A stretch of DNA of 64,000 bases, taken from positions 434,001 through 498,000 of the forward strand of contig CP047880.1 of the NCBI GenBank assembly GCA_009911715.1. The letters run 5' to 3'. This DNA comes from Methanomassiliicoccaceae archaeon DOK. Its GTDB lineage: Archaea > Thermoplasmatota > Thermoplasmata > Methanomassiliicoccales > Methanomethylophilaceae. The stretch's first letter is position 1. Each line of letters starts with the position of its first letter. A program made the translations under genes and the position numbers. Shown piece by piece: positions 7,918 to 17,276 of the stretch. Under the pieces are notes generated by a model. It did no database searches. It saw nothing but the letters and a program-made list of their open reading frames with translations, and was not told the origin of the DNA.

Positions 7918-10900
7918 TCACCTCACCACCAGGAAGCACACGAGTTCGAAATCGTCCATGCCGTTGGATTTCACGGTGGTGAAACTATCCTTGCCGTTCA
8001 GGAAGTCGTCCAGTTCCGATTGTTCCTTCTGATCCACGATGGAGTCGATCGATCTCGTCAGAAGCTTCGAGATCTCGGACATGTTGCGTCCGTCATCGGT
8101 CTCCTCGTTGAACGATCTGCATAGATCCGCGTATGGCTTGCTTTTCCCCTTGCAGGCATATCTCATGAGGTCGAGGAACCTCTTCGGATCCAGATGGTCG
8201 CAGACCACATCGCCTGCATTCGATATGTAGACCATGTAGAACGGATGCAGGCGGTTCTTCTTGTCGCGGTTGATGTTGTCCACGCGGTTCAACAGGACGA
8301 ACATGACCCCAGGTGGCATTTCCTCGGACGATGGGACGACGGCCTGGAGCCCGTAGGGGGTGCCGTCCAGCAGTCCCGCGGTACGGGTGTAGTCCAGAAG
8401 GTCTACTCTGAACTCGTTTAGCCCGAGATCCATTATCGAGACTCCGGATTGCATGTCCTCGATGTCGACGACCTCATCCTTCAGACGCTGGAGCTGGTTC
8501 TTCCTGTATTCCAGGTCACCCTTCTCATTGGTGTCCAGGACGTTGTCGTCCCCAGTGGATGTGAGGACGGACGCCTTCATACGGGACTCCACCCTCCCGC
8601 GGAGGTCGATGTACGTGTCCAGGTCCACGTCCGGCCAGAAGTTGACCAGCTGTATACGGTCGTTCCTGCTGCCGATACGGTCGATACGCCCGAATCTCTG
8701 GATGATACGGACGGGATTCCAGTGGATGTCGTAGTTGATACAGAAGTCGCAGTCCTGGAGGTTCTGACCCTCCGATATGCAGTCCGTTCCGATCAGGATG
8801 TCGAGTTCTTCCTTGGCATTCTTGTCCACCAGGTCCCTGCGCTTCGATATCGGGGAGAACCATGTCAGGGTGTCGTTGAAATCCCCCTTGATCTCCTTCA
8901 GGGTGTTCCTACCGTCCACCGTTCCCGTGATCTCGGCGGTGTTGAGTCCGTATCTCTCCTTGAACTCCTTGGATATGTTCTCGTAGAGGTAGTCGGCGGT
9001 GTCGCTGAAGGTCGTGAAGATCAGGACCTTCCTGTTACCCGGGTTTATGGGGTTGTCGATCTTGTCCAGGATGCATCTCTTGAGCGTGGCGAGCTTCTTG
9101 TCGTTCGTCGGTGTGATGCGGGCGACCGATTCCGACAGTTCTCTGAGGACAGCACGGTCGTTCTCCAGATAGTGCTTCCACTGGATGTAGTCCATGTCCT
9201 CCAGGCTGATCTTGATGTCGTGCTCGATCGCATAGACCTCATCGTCCTCTTCGAACTCCGACAGGTCCTCGCTCACCTTGACGGTCTTCTCACCGTTCTC
9301 GAACTTCTCTATGTTGGACAGTGTCTTCTCGATCCTGGCGAGGACCTTGTCCACGGTCTTCCGGAACGAGTAGATGGAACTCTCCAGACGTTTGAGGAGG
9401 TTGATGGCGGTGAGCCTCCTGATCCCCTGCTCGCGTCCGGAACGGTCGATGGTCGACCTGTCGATACCGTACTTGTACTGCTTGCTGGGGAGGATGAAAT
9501 CCGTCGGGACATACACCTCCAGGTTCAACCTCTGCAAGGAGGCGTTGATGCTCTCGAAGGTCACGCCCAGGTCATCATCCGTGATGCCCGGGTCCAGGTT
9601 GATCGGTTTCAGACGCTGCGGGAACTTCCCGACCTCGTCCATGCCGTAGTACTTCTCGATGTGCTTCCTGGAACGTGCGATGGTCACGCTGTCCAGGACC
9701 TGGAAGAAGTCGAAGTCGAGACAGTGCAGCAGATTTTCCGTGGTGCGTTCCTCGGGTTCAAGGGAGCTCCACCTGTTGAAGGCCTTCTGGGCATCCCTGA
9801 ATATCGCATCCAGCGGGCGGCTGACATCGAGGTTGTCCTGCATCAGGCTCGGCTCGCCTTCGTAGGCGATCATCAGCTGGTTGTAGAGGTCGTAGAACCT
9901 GTTGTTCACAGGCGTGGCAGACAGCATCAGCACCTTCGTCTGGGTGCCCGGCCTGATGACCTCATTGAGAAGGCGGCTGTAACGGTTGACGCTGGTCTCG
10001 TCATCGACATCCGTCCTCCCCCCGTTGCGGAAGTTATGCGACTCATCGATCACGACCAGGTCGAAGTTCTCCCAGTAGAACTGCTTCAGGTTGATGCCGT
10101 TGGAGTACCCGCTTCTTCTGGAGAGGTCCGTGTGGTACAGCACCTTGTACTGGAACTTGTCCTTGATCAGGGGGTTGTTCCTGTATTCAGAACGGTAGGT
10201 GTTCCAGTTCTCGGACAGCTTCTTTGGACATAGGACGAGGACGTTCTTGTTCCTCGACTCGTAGTACTTGATCACGCCCAGGGCGGTGTAGGTCTTTCCG
10301 AGTCCGACGCTGTCGGCCAGGATGCATCCGTTGAATGTCTCCAGTTTGTTGATGATCCCGAGCACCGCATCCTTCTGGAAGGAGTACAGGGAGTTCCAGA
10401 TCACCGAATCGCGGAACCTGATGCTCTCGTTGGGGAGGTTGTCTCCGGAGATGTCCTCCAGGAACTCCTTGAATATGTTGTACAGGGTGACGAAGTAGAT
10501 GAACCCCGGAGGATTCTCATCGTACGCTTCGGTGAGCTTGTCCACGATGTCCTCCTTCACATCCCTGAGAAGGTCGGGGTTGTTCCAGATCTGATCGAAC
10601 AGACGGAACATCGGCAGGGTCTCGTCATCGGCGAGTTTCGTGGTGTACATGCTGATGCTGTCGCCTTTCTCGCTGCCGATCCCGACGGTCGTGAACTCGC
10701 TGACCGGACGGTACGACGTCCTGGAATCGCCGGATTCGACGTTCAGCATCGAGTCCATGGGACGGTAGCTGACGTTCGACCTGAACTCGCATTTCCTGCG
10801 GATCCAGTCGGCGCATTCCCTGGCCAATGCCTTCTGGGTCAACCCGTTACGGAGCTTCACCTCGAACTCTGTTCCGTAGACGCTGCGCTCTCTGGACAGT

Positions 10901-11124
10901 CTCGGAATGTAGAACTCCTTCTTCTCACGGGGCGCCTTCTCCTCGAGGAATGTGGGCGAGGTGAAGATGAAGCGAAGCGATTCGACGCCCTTCAGCTCCC
11001 TTTTCAGCTCTTCGAAAGCGTAGATGGAGAAACATGCCGACGCGATCGAGACCTTGCTGCCCTTGGTGACCGTCTTCTTCAGGTCCTCGGCCAGCGTGTA
11101 GTTGATGTTGTCGATGTTCTCCAT
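7918..11124 (-). CDS. SNF2-family helicase with PLD-like N-terminal domain
   Basis: 1068 residues. Residues 1 to about 165 resemble the non-catalytic phospholipase-D-like module often attached to SNF2 helicases; I do not see an HKD motif. The helicase core has Walker A (DSVGLGKT, about 271-278), the Walker B box DESH (360-363), motif III LSATPVNN, and the C-terminal lobe ending in QRFGRIDRIG. The family remodels or translocates on double-stranded DNA using ATP. It sits between the type III Res gene (4-nt gap) and the DUF4391-nuclease gene (1-nt gap), so it is co-transcribed and presumably part of the same defence complex. Confidence 0.85.
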   Translation of the reverse strand: MENIDNINYTLAEDLKKTVTKGSKVSIASACFSIYAFEELKRELKGVESLRFIFTSPTFLEEKAPREKKEFYIPRLSRERSVYGTEFEVKLRNGLTQKALARECADWIRRKCEFRSNVSYRPMDSMLNVESGDSRTSYRPVSEFTTVGIGSEKGDSISMYTTKLADDETLPMFRLFDQIWNNPDLLRDVKEDIVDKLTEAYDENPPGFIYFVTLYNIFKEFLEDISGDNLPNESIRFRDSVIWNSLYSFQKDAVLGIINKLETFNGCILADSVGLGKTYTALGVIKYYESRNKNVLVLCPKKLSENWNTYRSEYRNNPLIKDKFQYKVLYHTDLSRRSGYSNGINLKQFYWENFDLVVIDESHNFRNGGRTDVDDETSVNRYSRLLNEVIRPGTQTKVLMLSATPVNNRFYDLYNQLMIAYEGEPSLMQDNLDVSRPLDAIFRDAQKAFNRWSSLEPEERTTENLLHCLDFDFFQVLDSVTIARSRKHIEKYYGMDEVGKFPQRLKPINLDPGITDDDLGVTFESINASLQRLNLEVYVPTDFILPSKQYKYGIDRSTIDRSGREQGIRRLTAINLLKRLESSIYSFRKTVDKVLARIEKTLSNIEKFENGEKTVKVSEDLSEFEEDDEVYAIEHDIKISLEDMDYIQWKHYLENDRAVLRELSESVARITPTNDKKLATLKRCILDKIDNPINPGNRKVLIFTTFSDTADYLYENISKEFKERYGLNTAEITGTVDGRNTLKEIKGDFNDTLTWFSPISKRRDLVDKNAKEELDILIGTDCISEGQNLQDCDFCINYDIHWNPVRIIQRFGRIDRIGSRNDRIQLVNFWPDVDLDTYIDLRGRVESRMKASVLTSTGDDNVLDTNEKGDLEYRKNQLQRLKDEVVDIEDMQSGVSIMDLGLNEFRVDLLDYTRTAGLLDGTPYGLQAVVPSSEEMPPGVMFVLLNRVDNINRDKKNRLHPFYMVYISNAGDVVCDHLDPKRFLDLMRYACKGKSKPYADLCRSFNEETDDGRNMSEISKLLTRSIDSIVDQKEQSELDDFLNGKDSFTTVKSNGMDDFELVCFLVVR

Positions 11125-11128
11125 CCGA

Positions 11129-14100
11129 TCATTCCCCTCTCACGAGATCCAAGAGGTTGGCGTAGCTGTTCACTGTCCCGAAGTCGACCTTGATGCCTGT
11201 TCCCTCGAACAGCTTCTTGGCGCACTTGATCTTGTTCTCCTCGATCTTTGACAGGTCCATGGATGACATGGAGCCCTTGGTCTCGGCCACGAAGAAGATG
11301 TGGCGGACTTTGTCCTTGTCGAAGGCGATCGCCCAATCAGGTGTGTACTCCCCCATCGGGGTGGGGATGTAGAACCCGCCCTTCCCGTCAGGCAGCTTGG
11401 AGTACACGATGACCTCCTCGGCTCCATCCAGATCCTCGGCGAACCTCCTCTCCACTTGGCTGTCAGTGAATATGTAGTCCTGGATGTTCTTCTTGGTCTC
11501 GTACGCCTTGTCGAAATCCCCTTCCGGACGGTTCATCGTGAAGATGCTGTTGTCGAACTTCCCTTCTGTCATATCGTACTCGATGTGATCCACGATGACT
11601 GTGGACTTCTCCTCGTTGATTAATCTGGAGACCTTCTCGATGAACTCCTCTGGGTTGACCTTGAACATGTCGAACTTCGAGTTCTCTATCTCCTTGAGGA
11701 TCGTCGCCACGGTCCTGCGGGTGAGTCCGGTCTTCGACGCCACCTTCCCTACGAGATCGTACTTCACCCCCACATAGGAGGATGCACCCACTTCGCCGCT
11801 GGATGTGGTGGCTTTGCTGAAACCATCCTTCTCAACCGCTTCCTCGTAGCTGATCTCGGATTTCTGGGAACCGGTGGTGACCGTGTACGAAATTCCAGAC
11901 ACGTTCAGCTTGGAGTTTATGCTGACGACGGATTTCCGGATCAGCTCCTGGCTGTCGAAGGAAACCTTGTAGTGATACATGTGGTTGATCTCGTTCCACA
12001 GCTCGATGAACTCCTTCCTCTGGAAGTTCTTGTTCAGACTGTTGGACTTGATCTTGGGCTTGCGTCCGTCCTCCGTTATGTCGCGCACCGTCTGAGGCTC
12101 TGCGACCCTCTTGAGGAACTGCCTGATTCCCGGAGCGAGTTTGGCGATCTCCTGCGGAAGCGGCTGGAGCTTGTTCGCATGGAGATCCTCCTTGAGCTTG
12201 TCCGTCGGCATGTCGTCGTAATCGATGTACCAGTTGCCTGAAAGGTACCTGTAGAGCACCTTGGCTTCCATGGTCTCGATGGTGATCTCGCCTTCCTCTG
12301 CGAGGATCTTCTTGCCCTTGAGGAACTCGGCGGTTATCGGCACCGCACGGTGACGGATGTCCAGGACGGTCTCCTCCTGCAGCCCCTTGACGAACGTCTC
12401 GTATTCCTCATCGGCGACGACAGTCAAGGAGTTCACATCGTGGAACAGTGGACCAAGCGCTTCGGAATCCTGTCTGTCCCCCTTCTGGTTCACGCAGATG
12501 CGCATACCGCGGCCGACCTCCTGCCTCCTGCGAGTGGTGCTGTCGGAGTGCTTGAGGGCGCATATCTGGAACACGTTGGGATTGTCCCATCCCTCGGACA
12601 GGGCGGAGTGAGAGAAGATGAAGCGGACGGGATTGCTCTGGCTGAGCAACAGCTCCTTGTTCTTCAGGATCAGGTCATAGGCGCTGACGTCCTGGGAACC
12701 CTCCTGTCCCCTCTTGACCTCGCTGTCGATGGCACGGCCCTTCTTGTCGATGCTGAAGTAACCTGAGTGGATCCTCGAGACGTCGGTGTTTGTGAGGTAC
12801 TCGATGTAGTCCGGGTCGTAGAACTTCCCGCGTTCGGCGATGATGGACCTGAACTCCTGTTCGAACATCTCCCCGTATTCGCCCAGCCTCTCGTTTCCGT
12901 CGTCATCGTACTGACGGTACTTGGCGACCTCGTCGATGAAGAACAGGGAGAGGACCTTGATACCCTTGGAGAACAGCTTGCTCTCCTGGTCCAAGTGCGA
13001 TAGGATGGTCTCCCTGATCTGGATGCGACGTTTCCCGGATTCGGTGATGTCGCCGACAGCCTCTCCCGCATAGAGGACAGTGCCATCGCTCAGGGTGACC
13101 GTGTTCGCGAGACCATCGATGTCCGTGATGAACAGGCCCTTGTAAGATTCGATGTGATTGGATGTCTCATACAGGTTGTCCTGTTGGCGGAAGACATGGG
13201 TCTCGTTGCGGATCCCGGCGGAATGGCTCACGAAGATCTCCATCCTCGCAGTGGGTGCTGTCTTCCCGGCATCGATCCCTTCCAGATAGATGTACCTCTC
13301 GGACCCCGACAGGTGGTTGATCCTCACGCCCTTCACGCGTATCTTCTTCACGAGTTTCTGGTTGTACGCATCGAGGGCATCAAGGGAATAGACCTGGTTG
13401 TGATGGGTCACATGCGTGGCGGAGAAGTTCATCGAGAACAGGGCGTTGAAGTGCTTGCGAAGAGCCTTCTGCGTCTTGCTGTCGTCCTTTCCGAGCTTCT
13501 GGGGCTCATCCAGGATGAGGACCGGCCTGTTGGCGGCGATGATGTCTATGGGACGTCTCGACTGGAACTCGTCCCTCACGGAATAGATGATCCTGCTCTG
13601 CTCGTTCTTCCCATCCTCCTTGAACGACGCCGCGAAGGCCTGGGAGTTGATGATCATCACGTTGATTCCGGAGCTCTGGGAAAACTCGTCTATCTTGTAG
13701 AGATCGGAAGAGCTGTAGATGAAAGCACGGAGCTTCTTCCCATACTGCTCCATGAAATGGGACTCGGTGGTCTGGATGCTCTTGTAGACCCCCTCGCGGA
13801 TGGCGATACTGGGGACCACGATGATGAACTTGTTCCATCCGTACCTCTTGTTGAGCTCGAACATCGTCTTGGTGTAGACGTACGTCTTACCTGTACCAGT
13901 CTCCATCTCGACGTCGAGTGTCACCGCTCCGAGCGGGTCGACGATCTCTTCCGATATGGGGATGCCGTTGTCCTTCTGGACGGTCTGGATGTTCTTCAGG
14001 ATCCGTTCCGGTGCGATCGTCAGATCGTTGTTGCGATAGGCGAGTCCGACCTCGGTCAGAGGGACACCAGATTCCTCGTCGAAGGTGGCCTGGGTGTCCT

Positions 14101-14221
14101 TCCTCGTACCCATGTCGTGTCTGTGCCGGATACCATCGCTGAACTCCTGGCCTTCGAACACACGGACTATGCTCTCGACAGCCTCTGTCTGATACGGGAG
14201 TGTCTTGAAGGTGAACTCCAT
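11129..14221 (-). CDS. res: Type III restriction endonuclease subunit Res
   Basis: 1030 residues, the normal size of EcoP1/P15-type Res. N-terminal SF2 helicase with Walker A METGTGKT (106-113), a DEPQ Walker B box (VLILDEPQK), and a motif VI-like RRRQEVGRGMR. The C-terminal endonuclease motif is intact: YTPDW followed by AETKG (PD...ExK arrangement, about residues 960-985). It uses ATP to sense paired unmodified sites and cuts DNA with the Mod subunit. The gene starts 9 nt after the mod stop. Nothing looks truncated. Confidence 0.93.
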   Translation of the reverse strand: MEFTFKTLPYQTEAVESIVRVFEGQEFSDGIRHRHDMGTRKDTQATFDEESGVPLTEVGLAYRNNDLTIAPERILKNIQTVQKDNGIPISEEIVDPLGAVTLDVEMETGTGKTYVYTKTMFELNKRYGWNKFIIVVPSIAIREGVYKSIQTTESHFMEQYGKKLRAFIYSSSDLYKIDEFSQSSGINVMIINSQAFAASFKEDGKNEQSRIIYSVRDEFQSRRPIDIIAANRPVLILDEPQKLGKDDSKTQKALRKHFNALFSMNFSATHVTHHNQVYSLDALDAYNQKLVKKIRVKGVRINHLSGSERYIYLEGIDAGKTAPTARMEIFVSHSAGIRNETHVFRQQDNLYETSNHIESYKGLFITDIDGLANTVTLSDGTVLYAGEAVGDITESGKRRIQIRETILSHLDQESKLFSKGIKVLSLFFIDEVAKYRQYDDDGNERLGEYGEMFEQEFRSIIAERGKFYDPDYIEYLTNTDVSRIHSGYFSIDKKGRAIDSEVKRGQEGSQDVSAYDLILKNKELLLSQSNPVRFIFSHSALSEGWDNPNVFQICALKHSDSTTRRRQEVGRGMRICVNQKGDRQDSEALGPLFHDVNSLTVVADEEYETFVKGLQEETVLDIRHRAVPITAEFLKGKKILAEEGEITIETMEAKVLYRYLSGNWYIDYDDMPTDKLKEDLHANKLQPLPQEIAKLAPGIRQFLKRVAEPQTVRDITEDGRKPKIKSNSLNKNFQRKEFIELWNEINHMYHYKVSFDSQELIRKSVVSINSKLNVSGISYTVTTGSQKSEISYEEAVEKDGFSKATTSSGEVGASSYVGVKYDLVGKVASKTGLTRRTVATILKEIENSKFDMFKVNPEEFIEKVSRLINEEKSTVIVDHIEYDMTEGKFDNSIFTMNRPEGDFDKAYETKKNIQDYIFTDSQVERRFAEDLDGAEEVIVYSKLPDGKGGFYIPTPMGEYTPDWAIAFDKDKVRHIFFVAETKGSMSSMDLSKIEENKIKCAKKLFEGTGIKVDFGTVNSYANLLDLVRGE

Positions 14222-14230
14222 GTTCCCACC

Positions 14231-16243
14231 TCAGAGCACCTTGGTCTGCGTGTTGGGACTGAACGTCTTGAAGATCTCACCGAAGTTTATCGCGACCGAA
14301 TCGGACGACATGGAGCTGTCCCTGAACACCGCGTACCTGGGCTGACGTTTGGCAATCTCCGTGACAAGGCCATCATCCACATCCGAGTCGAAGCATGCGA
14401 TGAGGTAGTCTCCATCGACTGAGAACACCGTCTTGCCCGCAACCTTCTCTTCCTGGATGTCGGCGGACAGTTCGATACCGAGCTCTAGCATAACCTGAAC
14501 CAGAAGGTCCTGCCCGCTGCGGTCGGATTTGATGTTCTCCGCAGCGTAATCAAGAATCTCCTTCTTGGTGGCCGTCGGATCGTAGAACACATCGTTCATG
14601 TTAGACGAGTCGACCTTGAACACGCGGAATCCGACATCCAGTTCATTGTCATCAAGAGTCTGTTGTCCTGTCAGTTGCTTACCCGCACGCCTTATGCGTT
14701 CCTTTCCGATCTCGCAAATGTTGTGGGGTCTGTCTCCGAGAAGTTCTATGGCATTGTTGTAGATTGTCTTTGAAGCTTCGGAAGTGCCTTTAACATTCTC
14801 CAGGGGCTCGGGAATCTGGACCAATATGAACGTACGGTTTCCTCCATCGGCTTTGTTCTGAAGGAATACCGAATGGGCTGTCGTCGCCGATCCAGAGAAG
14901 AAATCCATGATTATGGAATCCTTGTCGGTGCAGAATTGTATCAGGGACTGGATGATCTCCTCGTCCTTCGGATTCTGGAACACGTCCTTCCCCATCAGAT
15001 CTCTAAGTCTTTTCGTCGCAGCGCGACCATCCTTGTAGAACACACTATAGGGTGCAGACAATTCGTGTTCTTTGAGGTAGCTTTTAACACAGGGGACGGA
15101 TTTTTCATCATCGCCAAATACAATTCTGTCGTCTGCGATTAATTCTTTAAGGCGTTTTTCTGAATACAACCATCCTCTTGATGGTATTTTGACAGGTTTG
15201 CCTGTTATTGGGTGTAAGACTTCGTATTTGGGGCCGCCTCCGCCTGGCCATGAGATATTGTCAGCAAAGTAAATGCCTCTCTTGTCTACGCTGTTGTAAT
15301 GTTTATGATTCTTTGCAGGATCATTGGCACCTAGCGATTTATACCACCTTTTCAGCTCTTTCTCTACAGCAGCATCATCTGAGCCGTACTTCTTTCTCAG
15401 AGCATCATACTCGGCGTAGATGTCGTCTAGACCCTGTTTCCTCTCACGCCATTTGACAGCGTTTTCCTTCAGGTAATCCATGGAACGGACATAACACAGA
15501 ATGTACTCGTGAGACACCGATACAAGTTTCGAATCGTTCTTACGACCCGCAGCCCATGTGAATGTCGTAACGAAATTGCGCTCTCCGAAGATCTCATCGC
15601 ATACACGTTTCAGATTGGCCTGCTCATTGTCATCTATGCTGATGAATATCGCACCATCATCTGTCAAGAAATCCTTCGCCAGAATCAGGCGAGGGTAGAT
15701 CATGTTCAGCCAGTCGGTATGATATTTCCCATTGCTCCCGGAGTTGATGACCATCCGACGTCCGGAATCATCGTAATCCCCGCTGATCTGGCTGTATTCC
15801 TCCTCGGTCGATTCGAACTTGTCATCATAGAGGAAATCATTCCCTGTGTTGTAGGGGGGATCGATGTAGATCATTTTCACCTTCCCAAGATACGTTTCCC
15901 TTAAGAGTTTGAGAGCATCCAGGTTGTCTCCCTCGATGTAGATGTTTCTGGTGTCGGCAAACTTAGAGTGCTCATCGAGGCAGGGTCTGAGCGTCAGTGT
16001 CGTCGGACTGTTAGCTAGACGCTGAGCCTCCGATTTTCCCGGCCACGAGATGATATACCTCTCCTTTCCTTCCGGGATGACAGCATCCGAGAGCTGACGC
16101 TTGAGGCTCTCGAAGTCAACAGCCAGTCTGGTCTTCCCACCATCCGTTTTCGTCTCGGTTACGCATGAGGGGAAGATCTCTGCGATTTTCTGGATGTTGA
16201 TTTCTGTGATGTCCTTTGTCTGCATCTCGAGCCTGTCTGCCAT
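14231..16243 (-). CDS. mod: Type III DNA methyltransferase subunit Mod
   Basis: 670 residues from the ATG at 16243; the track can extend to a TTG at 16270 but the ATG has a TATA-like region upstream. Beta-class N6-adenine methylase order: motif IV D128-P-P-Y131 (IDPPYNTGND) comes first and the SAM-binding motif I (DFFSGSATTAH) near the C-terminal side. The middle contains the target-recognition region (about 190-430), less GC-rich than the flanks, as expected for exchangeable specificity. It modifies the recognition site and is needed for Res cleavage. First gene of the five-gene defence operon. Confidence 0.93.
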   Translation of the reverse strand: MADRLEMQTKDITEINIQKIAEIFPSCVTETKTDGGKTRLAVDFESLKRQLSDAVIPEGKERYIISWPGKSEAQRLANSPTTLTLRPCLDEHSKFADTRNIYIEGDNLDALKLLRETYLGKVKMIYIDPPYNTGNDFLYDDKFESTEEEYSQISGDYDDSGRRMVINSGSNGKYHTDWLNMIYPRLILAKDFLTDDGAIFISIDDNEQANLKRVCDEIFGERNFVTTFTWAAGRKNDSKLVSVSHEYILCYVRSMDYLKENAVKWRERKQGLDDIYAEYDALRKKYGSDDAAVEKELKRWYKSLGANDPAKNHKHYNSVDKRGIYFADNISWPGGGGPKYEVLHPITGKPVKIPSRGWLYSEKRLKELIADDRIVFGDDEKSVPCVKSYLKEHELSAPYSVFYKDGRAATKRLRDLMGKDVFQNPKDEEIIQSLIQFCTDKDSIIMDFFSGSATTAHSVFLQNKADGGNRTFILVQIPEPLENVKGTSEASKTIYNNAIELLGDRPHNICEIGKERIRRAGKQLTGQQTLDDNELDVGFRVFKVDSSNMNDVFYDPTATKKEILDYAAENIKSDRSGQDLLVQVMLELGIELSADIQEEKVAGKTVFSVDGDYLIACFDSDVDDGLVTEIAKRQPRYAVFRDSSMSSDSVAINFGEIFKTFSPNTQTKVL

Positions 16244-16309
16244 GGGGCCAGTATAACAATGATAGAACAATAATATTGGCGTTTGTTCAGATTATGATTT
16301 TGTAAGTCA

Positions 16310-16330
16310 GGGGGCGTTTGCCCCCTTTTT
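16310..16330 (+). terminator. Strong hairpin with T5 tail between mod and the 16332 gene
   Basis: GGGGGC (16310-16315), GTTT loop, GCCCCC (16320-16325), then TTTTT on the plus strand. The genes on both sides run on the minus strand, where the hairpin is followed by no T-run, so as a terminator it would act on antisense transcription; it may equally mark the 3' end of the 16332 gene transcript. Confidence 0.45.
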
Positions 16331-16331
16331 A

Positions 16332-17021
16332 TCAAAGATTCACGCCCAGTCTCCTGAGCTCCGTCTCCGCCTGCACCCTGCCTGGATACTTGTCGAGCAT
16401 CTCCTCGTATCTTTCGGCGTCGTCCTCCCTTGTGGGTCCGAATCCCAGGTTCACGTGGCAGATCTGGGAGTACAGGGCGTAGTCCAGAGCCTCTTCCGGA
16501 ACGTCCTCCGAGTCCAGCGCCGGGTTCATGACGATCGTCCTCATCAGGACGCTGGACCTTCCGAACTTCCGGCTCCTGTCCCCGACGCTGCTCCATCTGA
16601 TGACGAGGTCTGGGTCGTATTCGACCAGCCCTCTCTCGGCGAGCCTCCTGTAGCAGTCCAGCAGGTCGACACTCTCCCCGCGTGCGGTCTCGCTGATGCC
16701 CCTGAACCTCTTCAGGTACATCCCCTGGTTCTCCTCCAGGAACTCCTTCGAGTTGAGGTAGTCGCAGACCTCCTCGGAGTAGGCGGTCCTGTCCTCCCCT
16801 CTGATCCTTGCGAAGACGGTCTCCGCCAGGCTCTGGATCACGTTCTCCGGTGCATTTCTGAGGTAGTCGGAGACCTCGAAGCTGATCCACTTGTAGGACC
16901 TGGTCCACTTCAGCTTGAAGTCCCTGAAGGCGGAGAACTCCGCCTGTATCTCGTCGAATCCGTTTCTGATGCCAGCGTTGCGCATGGCCCTGTTCAGCAT
17001 CTCGCTGTCGCAGTTCTCCAT
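16332..17021 (-). CDS. SprT-like protein with degenerate HExxH motif (paralog 1)
   Basis: 229 residues. The layout matches archaeal SprT/M48-like metallopeptidase-fold proteins: a ...YKWISFEVSDYL... strand pair near 43-54, GRSSVLMRTIVMN at 154-166, and a helix VPEEALDYALYSQICHVNLGF where the zinc-binding HExxH should be. Here it reads S185-Q-I-C-H189, so the first histidine and the catalytic glutamate are gone. A close paralog lies at 35365-36051 with the same loss (SQLAH). It is presumably not a protease; function unknown. An AGGAG-like Shine-Dalgarno precedes the ATG at 17021. Confidence 0.6.
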   Translation of the reverse strand: MENCDSEMLNRAMRNAGIRNGFDEIQAEFSAFRDFKLKWTRSYKWISFEVSDYLRNAPENVIQSLAETVFARIRGEDRTAYSEEVCDYLNSKEFLEENQGMYLKRFRGISETARGESVDLLDCYRRLAERGLVEYDPDLVIRWSSVGDRSRKFGRSSVLMRTIVMNPALDSEDVPEEALDYALYSQICHVNLGFGPTREDDAERYEEMLDKYPGRVQAETELRRLGVNL

Positions 17022-17276
17022 TTCTTTTTCTCTCCTGGGCCTTAGTGCCCGGAGAGGGGCTTGGCGGAGACGCGCTTACGTGACCGGCGCGCGCCGAGAG
17101 AGTTCAGGAAGAGAAGGCGCCGACGGGCCGATATGCGCGCGAAGCGTACCCCTGAAGGGCACGAGGCACAGGAGAATAGGACTCTTTGTCTTCAGATCCT
17201 GAACTGTTTTGTTCGGTCGGAAGTTAGATATGCGCTCCACATCCCTTCAGGTCTCTATATCGAAGGGGTCTGTCAG

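Noticed and set aside
8449-10233. 594-codon frame opposite the SNF2 helicase gene
   Set aside because: The product has no domain and repeats Val/Leu/Asp; the opposite strand has all helicase motifs.
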